DNA of 64,000 bases from Oscillospiraceae bacterium (GTDB lineage Bacteria > Bacillota > Clostridia > Oscillospirales > Oscillospiraceae), in NCBI GenBank assembly GCA_910575505.1, contig CAJTFK010000022.1:1-64000 (forward strand), written 5' to 3'. This document shows positions 1 to 9,204 of the stretch, piece by piece. Below the pieces are notes generated by a model, which made no database searches, was not told the DNA's origin, and worked only from the letters and a program-made list of their open reading frames with translations. Made by a program: the position numbers and the translations under genes. Within the stretch, counting starts at the first letter, position 1. Every line of letters begins with the position of its first letter.

Positions 1-85
1 AGGTTCTGCCCCTGCCGAATCAAGCATAGAGTTCAGATTTCTTGCGAAATCTGCCTTGTTTTATTGCGTATTTCTACGCAGATTG

Positions 86-3000
86 TCAAGGAACAAAGCG
101 CGCGAACTTGACGCCATAGATGCCCTCTCCGGTGAGGCTGTCCACCTTGCGAATAATGGCGCTCCCGATCTGACGGTTGGTAATTTCCAGGGTGGCGGTT
201 CCGCCGTCCTTCACTTCGATCTGGTAGGGCTGGCTGTCCAGGCGGTAGCCCTTGGCGGCTTTCAGCTCCGTCACCTGATACCAGCCCTTGTCCGCCTGGG
301 GCAGCGTGATAACGCCGGTGCGGTCTGTGGTGTAGGTCCCGACAACCTCGCCGTTGAGCCTGCGGATTTCAAACTGGACGCCGCTGATCCGCTCTCCGGT
401 TTCCTCGTCCTTCTTAATGATGGTGAGGCCGCCCATGGGCGTGTTTTCAAAGGTGAGGGTTTGGGTGTCGTTGGGGTTTATCTGGACCGTCTGGCTCTTG
501 GCGTTGGGGTCCAGGACATAGCCGGGCAGGGTCTCCAGCTCCGTGACGATGACAGTCCCGGTGATGCCGGAAATGACGATCTGGCCCTCGGTGTTGGTGG
601 TATAGAGGCCGTTGGAGGAAATTTTGCCGCCGTCCAGGTCTACGTTGGAGCCGTCCGCATAGGTGATCTTGAATTTCACTCCGGCCAGGGGCTTCTTCGT
701 CAGGGCGTCGATTTTGTTGATAATCAGCCCTCCGGCCTTCTTGTTCCAGAAGGTCATACTCTGGACCTCGCCGGTCCTGATGGTGATGCTCTGCGGGGTC
801 CCGTCCAGGAGATACCCCGCCTGGGTCCTGGTCTCCCTGGCGGTGATGACGGTTCCGGGTTCCAGGTTGGGGATGGTAATGCGTCCGTCCTTATCCGTGG
901 TGTAATAGCCGTTATTGGGTCCAACAACGGCCCCGGTCTGATCCGTCACCAGAAACTCCACGCCGGAGAGCGGGGTATTGTCGGTGCCGTCAATGAATTT
1001 CTGGATCACAAGCGTTGTCGTGGGGTCGTTCTCGATGGTCAGGTCATTCCCGCCGCCAGAGCTTCCGCCGGGATTTCCGGCGCTGCTTCCTCCGGTGGTC
1101 ACGCCGTTGCCGCTTCCGTTTTTGACGGTGATGGTCCTGGGGGTGCTGTCCAGGACGTAGCCCTTGGGCACCTTGGTCTCCACCACCACAACGGTACTGC
1201 CGGGAACGAGGCCCGTTACCAGAACGGTCCCGTCCTCTCCTGTGACATAGCGGCCCAGGATATTGCCGTTTCCGTCCTTCACCGTAAATTCCGTTCCGGG
1301 AACGGGCTTTCCGGTGACAGAATCCAGCTTCGTCAGCGTCAGGCTGCACAGGGGTTCATTGAGGAATGTCAAGGTCTGCGTGTCCATGGGATTCACCGTG
1401 ACGGTCTGCGTCTGCGTGGACTGGTCGATCACATAGCCGGGGGCGGGCTTCGTCTCCTTGGCGACAATGGTCCCTACCACGCCGGAAACACGGATTTCTC
1501 CCTTGTCGTCCGTAGTGTAGAGGCCGTTGCTGGAGAGGTGTCCGTTGTCGTTGTCCACAAAGCCGCCGCCCGCATAGGTAAGCTGGAACTCTGCTCCGGC
1601 AATAAATGCGCCGGAAACCTTGTCTTTCTTCTGGATCACCAGCGTTCCGGCCCGCTTGTTCCAGAACGTGAGCTGCTGCACATGGCCCGCCTCGATCTTG
1701 ATGTCCTGGGGCGTGCCGTCCAAAACAAAGCCCTCCACGGTTTTGACCTCCCGGGCAATGACCACAGTCCCAGGCTCAATGCCGGTCAGGACGATTTCCC
1801 CGGACTTGTCTGTGTAGTAGAGGCCATCATCCGGGCCGACAGCGGCCCCGGCTCCGTCCACCACCCGGAAAGCCACGCCGGAAAGAGGCTCGTTCTCGGT
1901 GCCCTCGATAAACTTCCGAATAATCAGCGTTGTCGTGGGGGTATTGTAGAAATTGATGGTCTGCGTGTCGTTGGGATTCACCACAACGGTTTGGGTCCGG
2001 GTGTTGGGGTCGATGCGGTAGCCGGGGATCGTCTCCAGCTCCGTTACTACCACTGTCCCGGTAACGCCGGAGAGGATGATCTGTCCGTTGCGGTCCGTGT
2101 AGTAGATGCCGTTGGAGGAAATCTGCCCGTTCTTGTTGTCCACCACCTGCCCGTTGGCGTACTTGATCTGGAACTTCACGCCCTCCAGGGGAGAGTTGTC
2201 CAGCGAACTCAGCTTATTGATGATCAGATTGCCGAGAGGCTGGTTGAACACTTCCAGGGTATAGGTTTGGTGGTTCTTGATCTCCACGGCGTGGGGCATA
2301 TCGTCAAGGAGGTATCCGGGCTTTGCCTGGACCTCCCGTACAATGTAGCTGCCCGGCTCTAAATCCGGCAGGGAGATGAAGCCCCGCTCGTCTGTCCGGT
2401 ACTCGCCGTTAGAATTTCCTACGACAGTCCCATCCGTCCGGGTGATTTTGAAAATCACATCGGCCAGGGGTTCCTTCGTGGCGGAGTCCATTTTCTTCAC
2501 CAGCAGTCCGCCCAGGGGCATATTGGTGAAGGTGAGGACCTGGGTGTCCGCCTCGCTGACAACGACCGTCTGCGGAGCGGCGTCCAGCAGGTAGCCGTCA
2601 ATAGTTTCGACTTCCGTGACGACATAGGTATTGGGGTTCAGCTTGCGGAGATAAATCTGGCCGTTCTCGTCAGTGGTGTACAGGCCATTGCTGGAAGTAA
2701 GGCCCTCATTGTCGGGAATCAGCTCGCCATTGGCGGCGGTGATCTTGAATTTGACGCCGGGGAGGGCCTTGCCCGTCACGCTGTCGGTCTTGCGGATCAG
2801 GAGGCCGCCCTTGGGGGTATTCGTGACCACCACCGTCTGGGTGTCGCCGTTGGTTCCGATGACCACGTTCTTGCTGGGTTCATCCATGACATACCCTGCC
2901 GGGGCTTTGATCTCCGTCAGCACATAAGCGCCGGGGGCGAGGTTGGAAACGCGAATCTCGCCGTTGCTGTCCGTCTTGAAGATTCCGCCCTGGGTCAGCG

Positions 3001-6000
3001 TGGACGTGCCGATCACGCCATCCAGCCCTACTTCACAGCCAGCAGCCGTTGTAATGCGGAACTCCGCGCCGGGGAGAGGCTGGCCGGTGATGCTGTCCCG
3101 CTTCTGCACAATCAGCTTTCCGGTGGGCTGGTTCTTGAAAGTCAAGGAAACGGTACGCCCTTCTTTAATTTGGATCGTCTGCGATTGCGTGTCGATCAGA
3201 AATCCGGCGGGGGCCTTCGTCTCGGTGACGATCACACTCTTTCCGGGTTTCAGGCCGGAAATGCGGATTTCGCCGTTCTCGTCCGTTCGGTAAATCCCGT
3301 TGGAATCGCCGATCAGCGTTCCGTCCGCATACGTTACCTTAAACTCGGCGTCCTGGAGGGTAATGCTGGGATTGACGCTGCACACCTTGCGGATCAGGAG
3401 CATCCCGTCCGGTGCGTTGTCAAAGGTGACGGTAATGACATTTTGAACGCCGTTGTCGGAGATGTAGACTGTTTCAGAGGCTTTGATGATGCTGTACCCG
3501 TCAGCCGGGTCTACTTCCTCCACGATATACGTCCCTGCGGTGAGGCCGGTCCAGATGGCGGTGCCGTTCTTGCCAGTGACTTTCTGTCCGATGACGGTTC
3601 CGCCTGTTCCGCTGGTGCCGCCCAAAAATCTTAATTGGAAGGTACAGCCGGGCAGGGCTTCGCCGGTCACGCTGTCGTACTTTTGGACAATAATTCCATT
3701 GAGCGGTTCATTCTGGAACGTGAGAGTTTTGCTCTCGCCGCCGCGAATGATGACTTTCTGCGTGGTGGGTTCCTTCATCTGGAAGCCGGGGGCGGGTTCT
3801 ATCTCTGTCACTGTGTATTCGCCGGGATAGAGCTTCTTCCCTTTTTCATGCAGCTTGATCTCGCCGCTGGCGTCAGTGATGAAGTATCCGAAATCCACGG
3901 AGGCGGGGGCGTCAGCGGATTCGCCATTGGATGTGTAGGTAACGTGGAACTTGGCCCCCTCAATGGGAGCGCCCGCCACGCTGTCCTCCTTGTAGATCGT
4001 CAGCTCTGGGGCCTTGTGGTTGCGGAAAACCAACGTCTTTTCATCGCCGGGGTTCAGAGAAATTGTCTGCACCCGGTCCTTGTCCTTATCCGGCAGGTAG
4101 TAGGGCGCGGGAACGGACTTCTCCGTGATCTGATACGTTCCGGGGACAATACGGAGAGAAACCTTGCCGTCCGCGCCGGTGGTCCAATCGTCCTGATAGT
4201 CCCCGTTGATGGCCTTGACCGTGAACACGGTTCCGGGGACAGGCTTGCCGCTGTCGGCGTCGATCTTGGAGATGGTCAGCTCCGGCTTCTTCAAATTCTG
4301 GAAGATCACTTCTTTTTCATCGCCGCCGTTCAGGCTGATGGTCTGCGTGGGTTCGTCACTGATGCAGTAGGGTTCCGGGACAGATTTTTCCGTCACACGG
4401 TAACTGCCGGGGGCAACCCGCAGCTCCACGGAACCGCTGGCCTCGGTGGTGACTTCGTGGCGGTAATCGCCGTCAATGGCCTCCAGGAGAAAGACGGTGC
4501 CAGGGATAGGTTTGTTGGTGCCCTTTTCGATCTTGGTGATTTTGAGCAGGGGCTGCTTCTGGTTATCGAAAATGAGCTGCTTGCTGTCCCCAGCCTCCAG
4601 CCAAATGGTTTGGGTGGGTTCGTCGCTGACGACATAGGGGTCCGGGACGGAAATTTCTGTAACCTCGTAGGAATCCACGGGGATGCCGGTCAGGGTGACG
4701 GTGCCGTCCGGCCCGGTGGTCACGTCATGGTGAAAGCCGTAATGGATGCCGCGAATTTCAAAGTTGGTGTTGGGGATTACGTCTCCAGTCTTGGCGTCCC
4801 GCTTCAAGATCGTGAGGTTCGGGAGTTTCTTGTCGGAGGCGGTGACAGTGACGGTGCCGCCCCCATTGATGGTGGCCTGATCTACATGGGCGATGACCGG
4901 CTCGGTGAGCTTAGCCCAGGGGGCCGGGACGGAGACCTCCACAAAGGCGTACATTCCCTCGGTCACGTCCGTCACCGTGATGGAGCCGTCCGCCTTGGTT
5001 TCCTCCGTGCCGACGATCTGGCCGTCCTTGATGATATTGAATACAGCGCCGGGGAGGGGATTGCCGCTGTCATCCAGCTTCACCAGCCGGACCTTCACCT
5101 TGGCGTCATTCTCGAAGATCAGGGAAACGTCCGACTTGCCGTCCCAAACGAAAGTCTGCTTCACCTTATCCTGATCCGGGCTTTTGGTGTAGCCCTCCGA
5201 GGGCGTCATTTCCTCGGCGGTATAGCTGCCGATGGGCATGGTGTCCCAGGGGATGTCTGTGATATAGCCGCCCTCCCGGGTCATGAAGGTGCCGGAGAAG
5301 TTGTTGTCCACGCCGGTGATCTTGATAATGGCCCCGGCAAGTCCCTTGGTGGGGTCGTCCGCGTCCACCTTGCGGATGCTGCCCTCACTGATAATGGTGG
5401 GGGTGTCCCGGAATGTGACGGTTACGGTGTTGTTCCCGTTGCCGGGGAGAACGACATACTCCGGTCCCGCGTTGTCGATCTCATATCCGGCGGGCGGATT
5501 CGTTTCCGTCACGGCATAAGTTCCGGGGGTCAGGTTTTCCAGAGTGGCTGTTCCGTCCTTCCCGGTCGTCACGTCTTTGGAAAAGGAGCCGCTTTCCGAT
5601 TCAATGTGGAACTGCGCCCCGGCAAGGCCCTTGCTTGGATTAGTGGAATCCACCTTTTTGACGATCAGCGTATAGGTGTCCTCTGTTGTGACCTCCAGCT
5701 CCCCCAGGATGATCTTCTGGACACCGCTTGCGGGGTGTGCGCTGGAGCCCGCGCCGGTGAAGCCGTACTCATAGGCCGTACACTGGCCCCATACGCCCCG
5801 CTGTCCCAGGTCGAGAATATACTGCGCCCTGGAGCGGAAGGAGGAACCGTCCTTTTCCTCGTCAATGCTGGTGTAGTGGGTGCCCTCCAGGGAGTTGAAT
5901 ACTGCCATCAGCTCCTCGGCGCAAGCGACAACCGGGTCGCTCATGCTGCCCTGCTGATAGCGCCAGATGACCGCCTGCACCCAGGCGTTCATGTACCAGG

Positions 6001-6403
6001 TATAGCCGGCGCTCCAAATGTTGTCTACGCCCAGGGCCTTTGCCTCGTCCGTAAAGACGCCGGTGGAGTGGGCGTAGTAGTAGGCCATCATGGTCAGGAC
6101 GGTGGGATCGGAGATGGGGGTCTTGTTCCCCCAGGTCTGGCCGATCAGGGAACTCCCCATTCCGCCGCCCTTCGTGCCGCAGAAGCCCACAGAGGTTTTA
6201 TTTCCGCCGGAAAAGTACATCTCGTGGAGGGAACAGCGGCCCAGCGCGGCGGATTCGTAGGATACGCCGGACATACCGAACCGCTCCAGCTTGATCGTGT
6301 CGCTGGCGGCCAGGGCCGTGGCCGGAAGCAGGCCCAGGACGCAGACCAGCGCCAGCAGCAGCGCCGTCACGCGGGTGCGCAGGGGATGGTTCATTTTCTT
6401 CAT
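86..6403 (-). CDS. Giant thioester-domain / Cna_B-repeat surface adhesin
   Basis: A 2105-residue secreted surface protein. Residues 1-33 are a signal peptide (MKKMNHPLRTRV, hydrophobic core, ALAAS). Residues 34-235 resemble a thioester domain: the FCGTK segment and the VQAVIW segment match the Cys and Gln motifs that form the internal thioester in Gram-positive adhesins. From about residue 240 there are 19 complete Cna_B/SpaA-like repeats, each beginning roughly K-x-D-S-x-T-G-x-x-L-x-G-x-x-F. A 20th repeat starts (IIRKVDSLTGEGIYGVKF) but stops after a few residues with ARFVP, so there is no LPxTG sorting signal. Start chosen at the ATG before the signal peptide, with an AGGAAA upstream. It sits downstream of a CAP protein and a sortase in the conjugative element and probably mediates attachment or mating contact (inference). 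Confidence 0.85.
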   Translation of the reverse strand: MKKMNHPLRTRVTALLLALVCVLGLLPATALAASDTIKLERFGMSGVSYESAALGRCSLHEMYFSGGNKTSVGFCGTKGGGMGSSLIGQTWGNKTPISDPTVLTMMAYYYAHSTGVFTDEAKALGVDNIWSAGYTWYMNAWVQAVIWRYQQGSMSDPVVACAEELMAVFNSLEGTHYTSIDEEKDGSSFRSRAQYILDLGQRGVWGQCTAYEYGFTGAGSSAHPASGVQKIILGELEVTTEDTYTLIVKKVDSTNPSKGLAGAQFHIESESGSFSKDVTTGKDGTATLENLTPGTYAVTETNPPAGYEIDNAGPEYVVLPGNGNNTVTVTFRDTPTIISEGSIRKVDADDPTKGLAGAIIKITGVDNNFSGTFMTREGGYITDIPWDTMPIGSYTAEEMTPSEGYTKSPDQDKVKQTFVWDGKSDVSLIFENDAKVKVRLVKLDDSGNPLPGAVFNIIKDGQIVGTEETKADGSITVTDVTEGMYAFVEVSVPAPWAKLTEPVIAHVDQATINGGGTVTVTASDKKLPNLTILKRDAKTGDVIPNTNFEIRGIHYGFHHDVTTGPDGTVTLTGIPVDSYEVTEISVPDPYVVSDEPTQTIWLEAGDSKQLIFDNQKQPLLKITKIEKGTNKPIPGTVFLLEAIDGDYRHEVTTEASGSVELRVAPGSYRVTEKSVPEPYCISDEPTQTISLNGGDEKEVIFQNLKKPELTISKIDADSGKPVPGTVFTVKAINGDYQDDWTTGADGKVSLRIVPGTYQITEKSVPAPYYLPDKDKDRVQTISLNPGDEKTLVFRNHKAPELTIYKEDSVAGAPIEGAKFHVTYTSNGESADAPASVDFGYFITDASGEIKLHEKGKKLYPGEYTVTEIEPAPGFQMKEPTTQKVIIRGGESKTLTFQNEPLNGIIVQKYDSVTGEALPGCTFQLRFLGGTSGTGGTVIGQKVTGKNGTAIWTGLTAGTYIVEEVDPADGYSIIKASETVYISDNGVQNVITVTFDNAPDGMLLIRKVCSVNPSITLQDAEFKVTYADGTLIGDSNGIYRTDENGEIRISGLKPGKSVIVTETKAPAGFLIDTQSQTIQIKEGRTVSLTFKNQPTGKLIVQKRDSITGQPLPGAEFRITTAAGCEVGLDGVIGTSTLTQGGIFKTDSNGEIRVSNLAPGAYVLTEIKAPAGYVMDEPSKNVVIGTNGDTQTVVVTNTPKGGLLIRKTDSVTGKALPGVKFKITAANGELIPDNEGLTSSNGLYTTDENGQIYLRKLNPNTYVVTEVETIDGYLLDAAPQTVVVSEADTQVLTFTNMPLGGLLVKKMDSATKEPLADVIFKITRTDGTVVGNSNGEYRTDERGFISLPDLEPGSYIVREVQAKPGYLLDDMPHAVEIKNHQTYTLEVFNQPLGNLIINKLSSLDNSPLEGVKFQIKYANGQVVDNKNGQISSNGIYYTDRNGQIILSGVTGTVVVTELETIPGYRIDPNTRTQTVVVNPNDTQTINFYNTPTTTLIIRKFIEGTENEPLSGVAFRVVDGAGAAVGPDDGLYYTDKSGEIVLTGIEPGTVVIAREVKTVEGFVLDGTPQDIKIEAGHVQQLTFWNKRAGTLVIQKKDKVSGAFIAGAEFQLTYAGGGFVDNDNGHLSSNGLYTTDDKGEIRVSGVVGTIVAKETKPAPGYVIDQSTQTQTVTVNPMDTQTLTFLNEPLCSLTLTKLDSVTGKPVPGTEFTVKDGNGNILGRYVTGEDGTVLVTGLVPGSTVVVVETKVPKGYVLDSTPRTITVKNGSGNGVTTGGSSAGNPGGSSGGGNDLTIENDPTTTLVIQKFIDGTDNTPLSGVEFLVTDQTGAVVGPNNGYYTTDKDGRITIPNLEPGTVITARETRTQAGYLLDGTPQSITIRTGEVQSMTFWNKKAGGLIINKIDALTKKPLAGVKFKITYADGSNVDLDGGKISSNGLYTTNTEGQIVISGITGTVIVTELETLPGYVLDPNAKSQTVQINPNDTQTLTFENTPMGGLTIIKKDEETGERISGVQFEIRRLNGEVVGTYTTDRTGVITLPQADKGWYQVTELKAAKGYRLDSQPYQIEVKDGGTATLEITNRQIGSAIIRKVDSLTGEGIYGVKFARFVP

Positions 6404-6441
6404 AAACCGTTTCCTTTCTTAATTTGATTTCAAAAAAGAAA

Positions 6442-6462
6442 TGCGTCTCACCGTGAGACGCA
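6442..6462. repeat. ICE palindrome, copy 1
   Basis: A near-perfect palindrome containing GCGTCTCACCGTGAGACGC, with the centre on one unpaired base. It lies 39 bases upstream of the adhesin start and downstream of the CAP gene terminator. It is the most symmetric of nine related copies in the element and could be an operator or a ParB site. Confidence 0.75.
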
Positions 6463-6471
6463 AAAGGGGAT

Positions 6472-6505
6472 GGAAAAGCCCTCCCAGCTTTTTGCCGGGA
6501 GGGCT
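6472..6505 (-). terminator. Rho-independent terminator of the CAP gene
   Basis: AGCCCTCCC pairs with GGGAGGGCT around a short loop and is followed on the minus strand by TTTTCC. It lies just after the CAP-protein stop codon, so the adhesin probably has its own promoter. Confidence 0.75.
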
Positions 6506-6522
6506 GCGAAAGGATTGGGCAT

Positions 6523-7215
6523 TTACGCGTAGGGGTTGACCCCGTTGGAGTTTCCCGCGAACATGTAGCAGTAGGCCACATCATCCCGGAGCATGACGCC
6601 AACGCCGATGCTGTCATAGCGTTCCGCGATCATGGTCTGGAAGTGTCCGGGCGAATACCTCCAATGGGAAACCGCCGTCTGCGCAATGTCCGTATTGCAG
6701 TTGTATGTGAACACCGTGAGATTGCTTCCAATGCCGTGGGAATAGCCGTGCCGCAGGGCGGATTCATTCTCATATTGAACATCATGGGACCTGAACCCCT
6801 GCCGGGCGCAGTCCTGGGCGGCGTCCATGAGCGCCGTGCTGACTGTCAGCTCTCCTACGCCGTTCTCCCGGCGTACCTGATTGATCAGGCGGATCATTTC
6901 CTGGCGGACCTCCGTCAGATCATCCGTGGATTCTGTGGGCTTGGCCGGGGCCTCGCCGGTATAGGGGGCCTTGCTGTCCACCTGGACGCCGCTCTGGAAA
7001 TAGACGTTGAAGCCCACGGCCTTCCCAATGTCCCGGAGCTTCACATAGTTATTGCCCAGGATGTTGTAAGCCGTCATCTGGACCTGCTGGCCGTCCACGA
7101 AGATGGGGGACCATGCGGGCTCTGCCGCAATCCCGGCGGCTACGGCGGAGGCCCCGCCGAACAGCGCCGCCCCAGTAAGAACACCCAGAATGAATTGCAG
7201 AAACTTTCCCTTCAT
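6523..7215 (-). CDS. Secreted CAP/SCP-domain protein
   Basis: A 230-residue exported protein. Residues 1-28 are a signal peptide (FLQFILGVLTGAALFGGA). Residues 35-75 look like a copper-amine-oxidase N-terminal-like module (FVDGQQVQMTAYNILGNNYVK read in part), a fold common in Firmicute surface proteins. Residues 100-230 are a CAP (cysteine-rich secretory/SCP-PR1) domain: IRLINQVRRENGVGELTV, CARQGFRSHD, HWRYSPGHFQTMIAERYDSIGVG and an aromatic end. CAP domains have varied, mostly unknown extracellular roles. AGGAGG lies 9 bases before the ATG. It sits between the sortase and the adhesin and has its own terminator. Confidence 0.8.
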   Translation of the reverse strand: MKGKFLQFILGVLTGAALFGGASAVAAGIAAEPAWSPIFVDGQQVQMTAYNILGNNYVKLRDIGKAVGFNVYFQSGVQVDSKAPYTGEAPAKPTESTDDLTEVRQEMIRLINQVRRENGVGELTVSTALMDAAQDCARQGFRSHDVQYENESALRHGYSHGIGSNLTVFTYNCNTDIAQTAVSHWRYSPGHFQTMIAERYDSIGVGVMLRDDVAYCYMFAGNSNGVNPYA

Positions 7216-7301
7216 TTTTAGATACCTCCTGTTGGTTTTTGGTGGGTTTCCTCACTAATATTGTACCAAAAATGTGGAAAAGCGTCAAAAATCTGCCTGT
7301 C

Positions 7302-7328
7302 AAATGAATCTCACGGTGGGATTCATTT
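7302..7328. repeat. ICE palindrome, copy 2
   Basis: AAATGAATCTCAC and GTGGGATTCATTT form 13-base arms around one central base. It lies between the sortase stop and the CAP gene start. The TCTCAC/GTGGGA core is shared with the other copies and the outer arms differ. Confidence 0.75.
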
Positions 7329-7336
7329 TATACCGC

Positions 7337-8173
7337 TTATACCTCGACTGCCCGGACGCACCAGCGGTATTCTCTCTGATCCCGGACGCAGGTAAACAGG
7401 GTGATGCAGTTGTCAGAGGTGGATTCCAGCATGGAGTTGTCCGTTTCGCTGATCTTGGAAACACTGGTGACGGAGTACGTCCGGGTCCCCTCCTTGGTCG
7501 TCAGGGTGATCCGGTCTCCGTTCTCCAGGGTGTGGATTTCTCCGAAGTAGCTGTTGGTCCCCCGGTTGTGGGCTGCAAAGCAGGCGTTTCCGTCCCAGAT
7601 GCTGGTGTTGGTGAAGTGACCTGCTCCCTTTTTCAGCGTGGCGCTGCCAGTGCCCTGGTAGATCTTCACTGTCAAGTCAATGGCCGGGATTTTCAGCGTT
7701 CCCAGACTGCCGTTGCTGTAATAGCTGTCCTCGGTTACTTCCGTATAGCCTCCGCTGGTGCTGGCAGTCCCACTGCCGGAGCTGGATGCGGCAAAGGTGG
7801 GCGGGGTGCTGGAGACAGATCCCACGGGTCCCGGCAGGACCACGGCCCCGCCGGAGGTATTGGACCCGCCAGCGGAGGCCATGAGGGAAGGACTGTTCAG
7901 CGGCCCGCCCGCCGCAAGGTTGGGCGTCAGGAACTCACCGGAGTTGGGGAGATAGCTGGTCGGCGTCCCAAAGCCGGGCGGGATCAAGGCGCTGTTCTTG
8001 CTCTTGTCCGTGTTGGGGTCCTCCCGCTCCCGGATGGTATCATCGGCGCTGGTGGGCGTTCCGAAGTCCCCGGCGGAGGGACTGTCAAACGTGTATTCCA
8101 GGGCGCTTGCGGAGACAGAAAGAGCCGCCAGCAGACAGCAGGCGGCCAGCAGCGTGATCAAGCGTTTCTTCAT
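7337..8173 (-). CDS. Sortase family transpeptidase
   Basis: A 278-residue protein with a signal peptide or anchor (MKKRLITLLAACCLLAALSV) and a low-complexity Gly/Ser/Pro stretch to about residue 150. The C-terminal sortase fold contains LKIPAIDLTVKIYQGTG, the catalytic His in FAAHNRGTNSYFGEI, the catalytic Cys in TLFTCVRD and an Arg shortly after (QREYRW). Sortases join sorting-signal proteins to the wall or to pilins. The exact class is unclear; the short TLxTC form resembles class D/B-like enzymes. Its ATG overlaps the preceding gene's stop by one base (TAATG), implying translational coupling. The likely clients are element-encoded surface proteins (inference). Confidence 0.85.
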   Translation of the reverse strand: MKKRLITLLAACCLLAALSVSASALEYTFDSPSAGDFGTPTSADDTIREREDPNTDKSKNSALIPPGFGTPTSYLPNSGEFLTPNLAAGGPLNSPSLMASAGGSNTSGGAVVLPGPVGSVSSTPPTFAASSSGSGTASTSGGYTEVTEDSYYSNGSLGTLKIPAIDLTVKIYQGTGSATLKKGAGHFTNTSIWDGNACFAAHNRGTNSYFGEIHTLENGDRITLTTKEGTRTYSVTSVSKISETDNSMLESTSDNCITLFTCVRDQREYRWCVRAVEV

Positions 8174-9090
8174 TACACATACCCCCGTTTCTTATTCTTG
8201 TAGTATTTTGTGAGCTTCCAGCCCCCAAAGCCAGCAGCCCCCAGCAGCGCGGCCAGGGGGATCAGCAGGACGGCCTTACCCGCGCCGCCGCTCTCCGTCA
8301 GATCCGCCCCGCCGGTCCCGGCGTCATCCTTCCCGATTTGCGTCTCACCATGAGACACAAAAACGGCGGTGTAGATCACGCTGTCGCTGCGGGTCCGGGT
8401 GACTTCTCCCTTGTACTCCACCGTCACATGATATCCGGTGGCGTACTTCCCCGTGGCGGTGCCGGAATAGGTGGCGGAGGCGTTGTAGTACCCTCCGGCC
8501 TCCTGCCACTGCACGTCCGCCAGGGTCAGGGTCCGCCCGCCGTCCGAGATGGTCTTAGGGATCAGGGATGCGTCGGCGTCGGAGAGGTTGGGATAGCTCC
8601 GGGAGGCCGTGACGGTGCGGGAGCTGGTCTTATAGCCCGCCGCCTCCACCTTGACGTCGGGGTAGTCCGGGGCGAGGACGCCGGAGAAGCCGTCCTCGGT
8701 GGTGACCTCCAGGGCGGGCTCCAATTGCTGAATGATCTCCGACATGTTGTCCGTGGAGCTCTCCACCGTGACGACCTCGATATGCTCCTTGCTGTCCGTC
8801 TCGCTCTGATCGTTTTTCAGCACGTCCGGCAGGGTATACGTCCGGCCCTCCCGGTCAAAGTCCCCGGCGGGGATGGCGGTGGGGTCGTCCCGGCGGGTCA
8901 GGTAGTAGACCTTCTCGATCCGGTGGACGCCGTTTTCCTCGCTCTCCCGGACCTCGGCGGGATAGACGGAGGGAGGGGCGGGAATGGCCGTGGCCTTTTC
9001 CAGCTCGGCGGCCAGGGCCGCGGGACACAAGGCCAGCGCCAGAATCAGCGCGGCCAGGGCGGGGGCAAGACGCCTCCATGTTCGCTTCAT
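8173..9090 (-). CDS. Membrane-anchored surface protein of the ICE, function unknown
   Basis: A 305-residue protein with a signal peptide (MKRTWRRLAPALAALILALALCP read in part), a long extracellular region and a C-terminal membrane helix (VLLIPLAALLGAAGFGGWKL) followed by the positive tail KYYKNKKRGYV. No catalytic motif was recognised. The start is the ATG at 9090 with GGAGG nearby, not the longer upstream frame. The SHGETQ stretch before the membrane helix is encoded by one of the element's palindromic repeats (8337-8360), so that repeat has become coding. It is co-transcribed with the sortase and may present or anchor a substrate (inference). Confidence 0.7.
   Translation of the reverse strand: MKRTWRRLAPALAALILALALCPAALAAELEKATAIPAPPSVYPAEVRESEENGVHRIEKVYYLTRRDDPTAIPAGDFDREGRTYTLPDVLKNDQSETDSKEHIEVVTVESSTDNMSEIIQQLEPALEVTTEDGFSGVLAPDYPDVKVEAAGYKTSSRTVTASRSYPNLSDADASLIPKTISDGGRTLTLADVQWQEAGGYYNASATYSGTATGKYATGYHVTVEYKGEVTRTRSDSVIYTAVFVSHGETQIGKDDAGTGGADLTESGGAGKAVLLIPLAALLGAAGFGGWKLTKYYKNKKRGYV
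8337..8360. repeat. ICE palindrome, copy 3 (inside a coding sequence)
   Basis: GCGTCTCACCATGAGACAC matches the family core and lies within the 305-residue membrane protein gene, encoding SHGETQ. The other copies are intergenic. Confidence 0.65.
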
Positions 9091-9204
9091 TTGCAAAACC
9101 TCCAATTTTAGTTTAGGGTAGGCTGGGGGGACCAACGGTCCCCCTGGCCGGAAGGGGAAGAACCACTTCCCAGGATAGACAAAGCCGCCGTCAGGCGGCT
9201 TTGG

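Noticed and set aside
56-2362. Long plus-strand ORF opposite the adhesin
   Set aside because: It mirrors the repetitive Cna_B coding sequence in the opposite strand, has no ribosome site, and its composition (Gly/Val/Asp-rich) is what high-GC antisense frames give.
3635-6427. 930-codon plus-strand ORF opposite the adhesin N-terminal half
   Set aside because: Antisense shadow of the adhesin repeats and thioester domain; no family features.
6442-6462. Reading the ICE palindromes as transcription terminators
   Set aside because: They have no T run, occur upstream of genes, and one lies inside a coding sequence, so an operator or protein-binding site fits better.
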